Positions 18,936 through 31,440 of a stretch of DNA of 64,000 bases are shown piece after piece. The notes under the pieces are model-generated. The model had not been told where the DNA came from and did not search any database. It was given only the letters and a program-made list of their open reading frames with translations. Location: NCBI GenBank assembly GCA_963989245.1, contig OZ022348.1:35558931-35622930 (forward strand), given 5' to 3'. Numbering within the stretch: position 1 is the first letter of the stretch; each line of letters opens with the position of its first letter. Made by a program: the position numbers and the translations under genes. The stretch is from Nansenia antarctica (lineage: Eukaryota; Chordata; Actinopteri; Argentiniformes; Microstomatidae).

Positions 18936-21900
18936 GAACGAATGCAAAAAACAGTCCACTCGCAGAACAGGCTGCTTGGACACTTTCAGAACAGCTCTGT
19001 TAATGACTGAAATCAGCTCTTTAAGAGATTGTCAAAAGAGACTCTGAAAACGAAACATTGATAACGTTTGAGCAAAAGGCTGCACACACGTAATTCAACA
19101 TACTCTGATTGTCATTTAGAGTTACATTATAGGAGCATTCAACAACAAGTCAAAATGTGCTCCAGAAAGGCAGAAAACAACACTTTGATAGTTTGATATA
19201 ACTTGAGAACGAATGCAAAAAACAGTCCACTCTAAGAACAGGCCGCTTGGACACTTTCAGAACAGCTCTGTTAATGACTGAAAACAGCTCTCGAAGAGAT
19301 TGTCAAAAGAGACTCCGAAAACGAAACGTTGATCACTTTTGAGCAAAAGGCTGCACACACGCAATTCAAGTTGCTCTGATTGTCATTTAGAGTTACATTA
19401 TAGGAGCATTCAGCAACAAGTCAAAATGTGCTCCAGAAAAGCAGAAAACAACACTGATAGAACTTGAGAACGAATGCAAAAAACAGTCCACTCTCAGAAC
19501 AGGCCACTTGGACACTTTCAGAACAGCTCTGTTAATGACTGAAAACAGCTCTCGAAGAGATTGTCAAAAGAGACTCTGAAAACGAAACGTTGATCACTTT
19601 TGAGCAAAAGGCTGCACACACGCAATTCAAGTTGCTCTGATTGTCATTTAGAGTTACATTATAGGAGCATTCAACAACAAGTCAAAATGTGCTTGAGAAA
19701 GGCAGAAAACAACACTTTGATATAACTTGAGAACGAATGCAAAAAACTGTCCACTCTCAGAACAGGCTGCTTGGACACTTTCAGAACAGCTCTGTTAATG
19801 ACTGAAATCAGCTCTTTAAGAGATTGTCAAAAGAGACTCTGAAAACGAAACATTGATAACTTTTGAGCAAAAGGCTGCACACACGTAATTCAACATACTC
19901 TGATTGTCATTTAGAGTTACATTATAGGAGCATTCAACAACAAGTCAAAATGTGCTCCAGAAAGGCAGAAAACAACACTTTGATAGTTTGATATAACTTG
20001 AGAACGAATGCAAAAAACAGTCCACTCTAAGAACAGGCCGCTTGGACACTTTCAGAACAGCTCTGTTAATGACTGAAAACAGCTCTCGAAGAGATTGTCA
20101 AAAGAGACTCCGAAAACGAAACGTTGATCACTTTTGAGCAAAAGGCTGCACACACGCAATTCAAGTTGCTCTGATTGTCATTTAGAGTTACATTATAGGA
20201 GCATTCAGCAACAAGTCAAAATGTGCTCCAGAAAAGCAGAAAACAACACTGATAGAACTTGAGAACGAATGCAAAAAACAGTCCACTCTCAGAACAGGCC
20301 GCTTGGACACTTTCAGAACAGCTCTGTTAATGACTGAAAACAGCTCTCGAAGAGATTGTCAAAAGAGACTCTGAAAACGAAACGTTGATCACTTTTGAGC
20401 AAAAGGCTGCACACACGCAATTCAAGTTGCTCTGATTGTCATTTAGAGTTACATTATAGGAGCATTCAACAACAAGTCAAAATGTGCTCGAGAAAGGCAG
20501 AAAACAACACTTTGATCTAACTTGAGAACGAATGCAAAAAACAGTCCACTCTCAGAACAGGCTGCTTGGACACTTTCAGAACAGCTCTGTTAATGACTGA
20601 AATCAGCTCTTTAAGAGATTGTCAAAAGAGACTCTGAAAACGAAACATTGATAACGTTTGAGCAAAAGGCTGCACACACGTAATTCAACATACTCTGATT
20701 GTCATTTAGAGTTACATTATAGGAGCATTCAACAACAAGTCAAAATGTGCTCCAGAAAGGCAGAAAACAACACTTTGATAGTTTGATATAACTTGAGAAC
20801 GAATGCAAAAAACAGTCCACTCTAAGAACAGGCCGCTTGGACACTTTCAGAACAGCTCTGTTAATGACTGAAAACAGCTCTCGAAGAGATTGTCAAAAGA
20901 GACTCCGAAAACGAAACGTTGATCACTTTTGAGCAAAAGGCTGCACACACGCAATTCAAGTTGCTCTGATTGTCATTTAGAGTTACATTATAGGAGCATT
21001 CAGCAACAAGTCAAAATGTGCTCCAGAAAAGCAGAAAACAACACTGATAGAACTTGAGAACGAATGCAAAAAACAGTCCACTCTCAGAACAGGCCGCTTG
21101 GACACTTTCAGAACAGCTCTGTTAAATGACTGAAAACAGCTCTCGAAGAGATTGTCAAAAGAGACTCTGAAAACGAAACGTTGATCACTTTTGAGCAAAT
21201 GGCTGCACACACGCAATTCAAGTTGCTCTGATTGTCATTTAGAGTTACATTATAGGAGCATTCAACAACAAGTCAAAATGTGCTTGAGAAAGGCAGAAAA
21301 CAACACTTTGATATAACTTGAGAACGAATGCAAAAAACAGTCCACTCTCAGAACAGGCTGCTTGGACACTTTCAGAACAGCTCTGTTAATGACTGAAATC
21401 AGCTCTTTAAGAGATTGTCAAAAGAGACTCTGAAAACGAAACATTGATAACTTTTGAGCAAAAGGCTGCACACACGTAATTCAACATACTCTGATTGTCA
21501 TTTAGAGTTACATTATAGGAGCATTCAACAACAAGTCAAAATGTGCTCCAGAAAGGCAGAAAACAACACTTTGATAGTTTGATATAACTTGAGAACGAAT
21601 GCAAAAAACAGTCCACTCTAAGAACAGGCCGCTTGGACACTTTCAGAACAGCTCTGTTAATGACTGAAAACAGCTCTCGAAGAGATTGTCAAAAGAGACT
21701 CCGAAAACGAAACGTTGATCACTTTTGAGCAAAAGGCTGCACACACGCAATTCAAGTTGCTCTGATTGTCATTTAGAGTTACATTATAGGAGCATTCAGC
21801 AACAAGTCAAAATGTGCTCCAGAAAAGCAGAAAACAACACTGATAGAACTTGAGAACGAATGCAAAAAACAGTCCACTCTCAGAACAGGCCGCTTGGACA

Positions 21901-23737
21901 CTTTCAGAACAGCTCTGTTAATGACTGAAAACAGCTCTCGAAGAGATTGTCAAAAGAGACTCTGAAAACGAAACGTTGATCACTTTTGAGCAAAAGGCTG
22001 CACACACGCAATTCAAGTGGCTCTGATTGTCATTTAGAGTTACATTATAGGAGCATTCAACAAGTCAAAATGTGCTCAAGAAAGGCAGAAAACAACACTT
22101 TGATATAACTTGAGAACGAATGCAAAAAACAGTCCACTCTAAGAACAGGCCGCTTGGACACTTTCAGAACAGCTCTGTTAATGACTGAAATCAGCTCTTT
22201 AAGAGATTGTCAAAAGAGACTCTGAAAACAAAACATTGATAACGTTTGAGCAAAAGGCTGCACACACGTAATTCAACATACTCTGATTGTCATTTAGAGT
22301 TACATTATAGGAGCATTCAACAACAAGTCAAAATGTGCTCCAGAAAGGCAGAAAACAACACTTTGATAGTTTGATATAACTTGAGAACGAATGCAAAAAA
22401 CAGTCCACTCTAAGAACAGGCCGCTTGGACACTTTCAGAACAGCTCTGTTAATGACTGAAAACAGCTCTCGAAGAGATTGTCAAAAGAGACTCCGAAAAC
22501 GAAACGTTGATCACTTTTGAGCAAAAGGCTGCACACACGCAATTCAAGTTTCTCTGATTGTCATTTAGAGTTACATTATAGGAGCATTCAGCAACAAGTC
22601 AAAATGTGCTCCAGAAAAGCAGAAAACAACACTGATAGAACTTGAGAACGAATGCAAAAAACAGTCCACTCTCAGAACAGGCCGCTTGGACACTTTCAGA
22701 ACAGCTCTGTTAATGACTGAAAACAGCTCTCGAAGAGATTGTCAAAAGAGACTCTGAAAACGAAACGTTGATCACTTTTGAGCAAAAGGCTGCACACACG
22801 CAATTCAAGTTGCTCTGATTGTCATTTAGAGTTACATTATAGGAGCATTCAACAACAAGTCAAAATGTGCTCGAGAAAGGCAGAAAACAACACTTTGATA
22901 TAACTTGAGAACGAATGCAAAAAACAGTCCACTCTCAGAACAGGCTGCTTGGACACTTTCAGAACAGCTCTGTTAATGACTGAAATCAGCTCTTTAAGAG
23001 ATTGTCAAAAGAGACTCTGAAAACGAAACATTGATAACTTTTGAGCAAAAGAATGCACACACGTAATTCAACATACTCTGATTGTCATTTAGAGTTACAT
23101 TATAGGAGCATTCAACAACAAGTCAAAATGTGCTCCAGAAAGGCAGAAAACAACACTTTGATAGTTTGATATAACTTGAGAACGAATGCAAAAAACAGTC
23201 CACTCTAAGAACAGGCCGCTTGGACACTTTCAGAACAGCTCTGTTAATGACTGAAAACAGCTCTCGAAGAGATTGTCAAAAGAGACTCCGAAAACGAAAC
23301 GTTGATCACTTTTGAGCAAAAGGCTGCACACACGCAATTCAAGTTGCTCTGATTGTCATTTAGAGTTACATTATAGGAGCATTCAGCAACAAGTCAAAAT
23401 GTGCTCCAGAAAAGCAGAAAACAACACTGATAGAACTTGAGAACGAATGCAAAAAACAGTCCACTCTCAGAACAGGCCGCTTGGACACTTTCAGAACAGC
23501 TCTGTTAATGACTGAAAACAGCTCTCGAAGAGATTGTCAAAAGAGACTCTGAAAACGAAACGTTGATCACTTTTGAGCAAAAGGCTGCACACACGCAATT
23601 CAAGTTGCTCTGATTGTCATTTAGTTACATTATAGGAGCATTCAACAACAAGTCAAAATGTGCTCGAGAAAGGCAGAAAACAACACTTTGATATAACTTG
23701 AGAACGAATGCAAAAAACAGTCCACTCTCAGAACAGG
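18936..23737. repeat. Trimeric higher-order repeat, 795 bp
   Basis: Types 1-2-3 follow each other in fixed order. Anchors at 18936, 19207, 19468 and 19731 give spacings of 271, 261 and 263 bp, summing to 795. The type 1 mark GCTGCTTGG falls at 18971, 19766, 20561 and 21357, then 22944 and 23737. Small departures are explained by a 1-bp insertion (GTTAAATGAC near 21122), a 3-bp deletion near 22063 and a 2-bp deletion near 23622. One unit near 22080-22260 has a mosaic monomer (type 2-like CTCTAAG within a type 1 tail). Confidence 0.88.
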
Positions 23738-26700
23738 CTGCTTGGACACTTTCAGAACAGCTCTGTTAATGACTGAAATCAGCTCTTTAAGAGATTGTCA
23801 AAAGAGACTCTGAAAACGAAACATTGATAACTTTTGAGCAAAAGGCTGCACACACGTAATTCAACATACTCTGATTGTCATTTAGAGTTACATTATAGGA
23901 GCATTCAACAACAAGTCAAAATGTGCTCCAGAAAGGCAGAAAACAACACTTTGATAGTTTGATAGAACTTGAGAACGAATGCAAAAAACAGTCCACTCTC
24001 AGAACAGGCCGCTTGGACACTTTCAGAACAGCTCTGTTAATGACTGAAAACAGCTCTCGAAGAGATTGTCAAAAGAGACTCTGAAAACGAAACGTTGATC
24101 ACTTTTGAGCAAAAGGCTGCACACACGCAATTCAAGTTGCTCTGATTGTCATTTAGAGTTACATTATAGGAGCATTCAACAACAAGTCAAAATGTGCTTC
24201 AGAAAGGCAGAAAACAACACTTTGATAGTTTGATATAACTTGAGAACGAATGCAAAAAACAGTCCACTCTAAGAACAGGCCGCTTGGACACTTTCAGAAC
24301 AGCTCTGTTAATGACTGAAAACAGCTCTCGAAGAGATAGTCAAAAGAGACTCCGAAAACGAAACGTTGATCACTTTTGAGCAAAAGGCTGCACACACGCA
24401 ATTCAAGTTGCTCTGATTGTCATTTAGAGTTACATTATAGGAGCATTCAACAACAAGTCAAAATGTGCTCGAGAAAGGCAGAAAACAACACTTTGATATA
24501 ACTTGAGAACGAATGCAAAAAACAGTCCACTCTAAGAACAGGCCGCTTGGACACTTTCAGAACAGCTCTGTTAATGACTGAAAACAGCTCTCGAAGAGAT
24601 TGTCAAAAGAGACTCCGAAAACGAAACGTTGATCACTTTTGAGCAAAAGGCTGCACACACGCAATTCAAGTTGCTCTGATTGTCATTTAGAGTTACATTA
24701 TAGGAGCATTCAGCAACAAGTCAAAATGTGCTCCAGAAAAGCAGAAAACAACACTGATAGAACTTGAGAACGAATGCAAAAAACAGTCCACTCTCAGAAC
24801 AGGCCGCTTGGACACTTTCAGAACAGCTCTGTTAATGACTGAAAACAGCTCTCGAAGAGATTGTCAAAAGAGACTCTGAAAACGAAACGTTGATCACTTT
24901 TGAGCAAAAGGCTGCACACACGCAATTCAAGTTGCTCTGATTGTCATTTAGTTACATTATAGGAGCATTCAACAACAAGTCAAAATGTGCTCGAGAAAGG
25001 CAGAAAACAACACTTTGATATAACTTGAGAACGAATGCAAAAAACAGTCCACTCTCAGAACAGGCTGCTTGGACACTTTCAGAACAGCTCTGTTAATGAC
25101 TGAAATCAGCTCTTTAAGAGATTGTCAAAAGAGACTCTGAAAACGAAACATTGATAACTTTTGAGCAAAAGGCTGCACACACGTAATTCAACATACTCTG
25201 ATTGTCATTTAGAGTTACATTATAGGAGCATTCAACAACAAGTCAAAATGTGCTCCAGAAAGGCAGAAAACAACACTTTGATAGTTTGATAGAACTTGAG
25301 AACGAATGCAAAAAACAGTCCACTCTCAGAACAGGCCGCTTGGACACTTTCAGAACAGCTCTGTTAATGACTGAAAACAGCTCTCGAAGAGATTGTCAAA
25401 AGAGACTCTGAAAACGAAACGTTGATCACTTTTGAGCAAAAGGCTGCACACACGCAATTCAAGTTGCTCTGATTGTCATTTAGAGTTACATTATAGGAGC
25501 ATTCAACAACAAGTCAAAATGTGCTTCAGAAAGGCAGAAAACAACACTTTGATAGTTTGATATAACTTGAGAACGAATGCAAAAAACAGTCCACTCTAAG
25601 AACAGGCCGCTTGGACACTTTCAGAACAGCTCTGTTAATGACTGAAAACAGCTCTCGAAGAGATAGTCAAAAGAGACTCCGAAAACGAAACGTTGATCAC
25701 TTTTGAGCAAAAGGCTGCACACACGCAATTCAAGTTGCTCTGATTGTCATTTAGAGTTACATTATAGGAGCATTCAACAACAAGTCAAAATGTGCTCGAG
25801 AAAGGCAGAAAACAACACTTTGATATAACTTGAGAACGAATGCAAAAAACAGTCCACTCTAAGAACAGGCCGCTTGGACACTTTCAGAACAGCTCTGTTA
25901 ATGACTGAAAACAGCTCTCGAAGAGATTGTCAAAAGAGACTCCGAAAACGAAACGTTGATCACTTTTGAGCAAAAGGCTGCACACACGCAATTCAAGTTG
26001 CTCTGATTGTCATTTAGAGTTACATTATAGGAGCATTCAGCAACAAGTCAAAATGTGCTCCAGAAAAGCAGAAAACAACACTGATAGAACTTGAGAACGA
26101 ATGCAAAAAACAGTCCACTCTCAGAACAGGCCGCTTGGACACTTTCAGAACAGCTCTGTTAATGACTGAAAACAGCTCTCGAAGAGATTGTCAAAAGAGA
26201 CTCTGAAAACGAAACGTTGATCACTTTTGAGCAAAAGGCTGCACACACGCAATTCAAGTTGCTCTGATTGTCATTTAGTTACATTATAGGAGCATTCAAC
26301 AACAAGTCAAAATGTGCTCGAGAAAGGCAGAAAACAACACTTTGATATAACTTGAGAACGAATGCAAAAAACAGTCCACTCTCAGAACAGGCTGCTTGGA
26401 CACTTTCAGAACAGCTCTGTTAATGACTGAAATCAGCTCTTTAAGAGATTGTCAAAAGAGACTCTGAAAACGAAACATTGATAACTTTTGAGCAAAAGGC
26501 TGCACACACGTAATTCAACATACTCTGATTGTCATTTAGAGTTACATTATAGGAGCATTCAACAACAAGTCAAAATGTGCTCCAGAAAGGCAGAAAACAA
26601 CACTTTGATAGTTTGATAGAACTTGAGAACGAATGCAAAAAACAGTCCACTCTCAGAACAGGCCGCTTGGACACTTTCAGAACAGCTCTGTTAATGACTG

Positions 26701-27000
26701 AAAACAGCTCTCGAAGAGATTGTCAAAAGAGACTCTGAAAACGAAACGTTGATCACTTTTGAGCAAAAGGCTGCACACACGCAATTCAAGTTGCTCTGAT
26801 TGTCATTTAGAGTTACATTATAGGAGCATTCAACAACAAGTCAAAATGTGCTTCAGAAAGGCAGAAAACAACACTTTGATAGTTTGATATAACTTGAGAA
26901 CGAATGCAAAAAACAGTCCACTCTAAGAACAGGCCGCTTGGACACTTTCAGAACAGCTCTGTTAATGACTGAAAACAGCTCTCGAAGAGATTGTCAAAAG
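23620..27000. repeat. Five-monomer 1,327-bp block repeated in tandem
   Basis: The hybrid junction GTTTGATAGAACTTG (GATAG at 23961, 25288, 26615) and the variant GTGCTTCAG (GCTTC at 24196, 25523, 26850) both recur at exactly 1,327 bp. AGATAGTCAAAAG is shared by the first two copies but is AGATTGTC in the third, so the third copy diverged or came from a different template. Confidence 0.85.
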
Positions 27001-29199
27001 AGACTCCGAAAACGAAACGTTGATCACTTTTGAGCAAAAGGCTGCACACACGCAATTCAAGTTGCTCTGATTGTCATTTAGAGTTACATTATAGGAGCAT
27101 TCAACAACAAGTCAAAATGTGCTCGAGAAAGGCAGAAAACAACACTTTGATATAACTTGAGAACGAATGCAAAAACAGTCCACTCTCAGAACAGGCTGCT
27201 TGGACACTTTCAGAACAGCTCTGTTAATGACTGAAATCAGCTCTTTAAGAGATTGTCAAAAGAGACTCTGAAAACGAAACATTGATAACTTTTGAGCAAA
27301 AGGCTGCACACACGTAATTCAACATACTCTGATTGTCATTTAGAGTTACATTATAGGAGCATTCAGCAACAAGTCAAAATGTGCTCCAGAAAAGCAGAAA
27401 ACAACACTGATAGAACTTGAGAACGAATGCAAAAAACAGTCCACTCTCAGGACAGGCCGCTTGGACACTTTCAGAACAGCTCTGTTAATGACTGAAAACA
27501 GCTCTCGAAGAGATTGTCAAAAGAGACTCTGAAAACGAAACGTTGATCACTTTTGAGCAAAAGGCTGCACGCACGCAATTCAAGTTGCTCTGATTGTCAT
27601 TTAGAGTTACATTATAGGAGCATTCAACAACAAGTCAAAATGTGCTCGAGAAAGGCAGAAAACAACACTTTGATAGTTTGATATAACTTGAGAACGAATG
27701 CAAAAAACAGTCCACTCTAAGAACAGGCCGCTTGGACACTTTCAGAACAGCTCTGTTAATGACTGAAAACAGCTCTCGAAGAGATTGTCAAAAGAGACTC
27801 CGAAAACGAAACGTTGATCACTTTTGAGCAAAAGGCTGCACACACGCAATTCAAGTTGCTCTGATTGTCATTTAGAGTTACATTATAGGAGCATTCAGCA
27901 ACAAGTCAAAATGTGCTCCAGAAAAGCAGAAAACAACACTGATAGAACTTGAGAACGAATGCAAAAAACAGTCCACTCTCAGAACAGGCCGCTTGGACAC
28001 TTTCAGAACAGCTCTGTTAATGACTGAAAACAGCTCTCGAAGAGATTGTCAAAAGAGACTCTGAAAACGAAACATTGATCACTTTTGAGCAAAAGGCTGC
28101 ACACACGCAATTCAAGTTGCTCTGATTGTCATTTAGAGTTACATTATAGGAGCATTCAACAACAAGTCAAAATGTGCTCGAGAAAGGCAGAAAACAACAC
28201 TTTGATAGTTTTATATAACTTGAGAACGAATGCAAAAAACAGTCCACTCTAAGAACAGGCCGCTTGGACACTTTCAGAACAGCTCTGTTAATGACTGAAA
28301 ACAGCTCTCGAAGAGATTGTCAAAAGAGACTCCGAAAACGAAACGTTGATCACTTTTGAGCAAAAGGCTGCACACACGCAATTCAAGTTGCTCTGATTGT
28401 CATTTAGAGTTACATTATAGGAGCATTCAGCAACAAGTCAAAATGTGCTCCAGAAAAGCAGAAAACAACACTGATAGAACTTGAGAACGAATGCAAAAAA
28501 CAGTCCACTCTCAGAACAGGCCGCTTGGACACTTTCAGAACAGCTCTGTTAATTACTGAAAACAGCTCTCAAAGAGATTGTCAAAAGAGACTCTGAAAAC
28601 GAAACGTTGATCACTTTTGAGCAAAAGGCTGCACACACGCAATTCAAGTTGCTCTGATTGTCATTTAGAGTTACATTATAGGAGCATTCAACAACAAGTC
28701 AAAATGTGCTCGAGAAAGGCAGAAAACAACACTTTGATATAACTTGAGAACGAATGCAAAAAACAGTCCACTCTCAGAACAGGCTGCTTGGACACTTTCA
28801 GAACAGCTCTGTTAATGACTGAAATCAGCTCTTTAAGAGATTGTCAAAAGAGACTCTGAAAACGAAACATTGATAACTTTTGAGCAAAAGGCTGCACACA
28901 CGTAATTCAACATACTCTGATTGTCATTTAGAGTTACATTATAGGAGCATTCAACAACAAGTCAAAATGTGCTCCAGAAAGGCAGAAAACAACACTTTGA
29001 TAGTTTGATATAACTTGAGAAGAAATGCAAAAAACAGTCCACTCTAAGAACAGGCCGCTTGGACACTTTCAGAACAGCTCTGTTAATGACTGAAAACAGC
29101 TCTCGAAGAGATTGTCAAAAGAGACTCCGAAAACGAAACGTTGATCACTTTTGAGCAAAAGGCTGCACACACGCAATTCAAGTTGCTCTGATTGTCATT

Positions 29200-31440
29200 T
29201 AGAGTTACATTATAGGAGCATTCAACAACAAGTCAAAATGTGCTCGAGAAAGGCAGAAAACAACACTTTGATATAACTTGAGAACGAATGCAAAAAACAG
29301 TCCACTCTCAGAACAGGCTGCTTGGACACTTTCCGAACAGCTCTGTTAATGACTGAAATCAGCTCTTTAAGAGATTGTCAAAAGAGACTCTGAAAACGAA
29401 ACATTGATAACTTTTGAGCAAAAGGCTGCACACACGTAATTCAACATACTCTGATTGTCATTTAGAGTTACATTATAGGAGCATTCAACAACAAGTCAAA
29501 ATGTGCTCCAGAAAGGCAGAAAACAACACTTTGATATTTTGATATAACTTGAGAACGAATGCAAAAAACAGTCCACTCTCAGAACAGGCCGCTTGGACAC
29601 TTTCAGAACAGCTCTGTTAATGACTGAAAACAGCTCTCGAAGAGATTGTCAAAAGAGACTCTGAAAACGAAACGTTGATCACTTTTGAGCAAAAGGCTGC
29701 ACACACGCAATTCAAGTTGCTCTGATTGTCATTTAGAGTTACATTATAGGAGCATTCAACAACAAGTCAAAATGTGCTTCAGAAAGGCAGAAAACAACAC
29801 TTTGATAGTTTGATATAACTTGAGAACGAATGCAAAAAACAGTCCACTCTAAGAACAGGCCGCTTGGACACTTTCAGAACAGCTCTGTTAATGACTGAAA
29901 ACAGCTCTCGAAGAGATAGTCAAAAGAGACTCCGAAAACGAAACGTTGATCACTTTTGAGCAAAAGGCTGCACACACGCAATTCAAGTTGCTCTGATTGT
30001 CATTTAGAGTTACATTATAGGAGCATTCAACAACAAGTCAAAATGTGCTCGAGAAAGGCAGAAAACAACACTTTGATATAACTTGAGAACGAATGCAAAA
30101 AACAGTCCACTCTAAGAACAGGCCGCTTGGACACTTTCAGAACAGCTCTGTTAATGACTGAAAACAGCTCTCGAAGAGATTGTCAAAAGAGACTCCGAAA
30201 ACGAAACGTTGATCACTTTTGAGCAAAAGGCTGCACACACGCAATTCAAGTTGCTCTGATTGTCATTTAGAGTTACATTATAGGAGCATTCAGCAACAAG
30301 TCAAAATGTGCTCCAGAAAAGCAGAAAACAACACTGATAGAACTTGAGAACGAATGCAAAAAACAGTCCACTCTCAGAACAGGCCGCTTGGACACTTTCA
30401 GAACAGCTCTGTTAATGACTGAAAACAGCTCTCGAAGAGATTGTCAAAAGAGACTCTGAAAACGAAACGTTGATCACTTTTGAGCAAAAGGCTGCACACA
30501 CGCAATTCAAGTTGCTCTGATTGTCATTTAGTTACATTATAGGAGCATTCAACAACAAGTCAAAATGTGCTCGAGAAAGGCAGAAAACAACACTTTGATA
30601 TAACTTGAGAACGAATGCAAAAAACAGTCCACTCTCAGAACAGGCTGCTTGGACACTTTCAGAACAGCTCTGTTAATGACTGAAATCAGCTCTTTAAGAG
30701 ATTGTCAAAAGAGACTCTGAAAACGAAACATTGATAACTTTTGAGCAAAAGGCTGCACACACGTAATTCAACATACTCTGATTGTCATTTAGAGTTACAT
30801 TATAGGAGCATTCAACAACAAGTCAAAATGTGCTCCAGAAAGGCAGAAAACAACACTTTGATAGTTTGATAGAACTTGAGAACGAATGCAAAAAACAGTC
30901 CACTCTCAGAACAGGCCGCTTGGACACTTTCAGAACAGCTCTGTTAATGACTGAAAACAGCTCTGGAAGAGATTGTCAAAAGAGACTCTGAAAACGAAAC
31001 GTTGATCACTTTTGAGCAAAAGGCTGCACACACGCAATTCAAGTTGCTCTGATTGTCATTTAGTGTTACATTATAGGAGCATTCAACAACAAGTCAAAAT
31101 GTGCTTCAGAAAGGCAGAAAACAACACTTTGATAGTTTGATATAACTTGAGAACGAATGCAAAAAACAGTCCACTCTAAGAACAGGCCGCTTGGACACTT
31201 TCAGAACAGCTCTGTTAATGACTGAAAACAGCTCTCGAAGAGATTGTCAAAAGAGACTCCGAAAACGAAACGTTGATCACTTTTGAGCAAAAGGCTGCAC
31301 ACACGCAATTCAAGTTGCTCTGATTGTCATTTAGAGTTACATTATAGGAGCATTCAACAACAAGTCAAAATGTGCTCGAGAAAGGCAGAAAACAACACTT
31401 TGATATAACTTGAGAACGAATGCAAAAAACAGTCCACTCT
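29200..31440. repeat. Displaced copy of the 23.6-25.9 kb block (offset 5,580 bp)
   Basis: From about 29200 to 31440 the sequence matches 23620-25860 base for base at a constant 5,580-bp offset with only a handful of mismatches (e.g. CTCGAAG/CTGGAAG near 30964, TAGAG/TAGTG near 31064, AGATAG/AGATTG near 31244). It includes another internal 1,327-bp spacing (GCTTC at 29776 and 31103). Confidence 0.82.
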
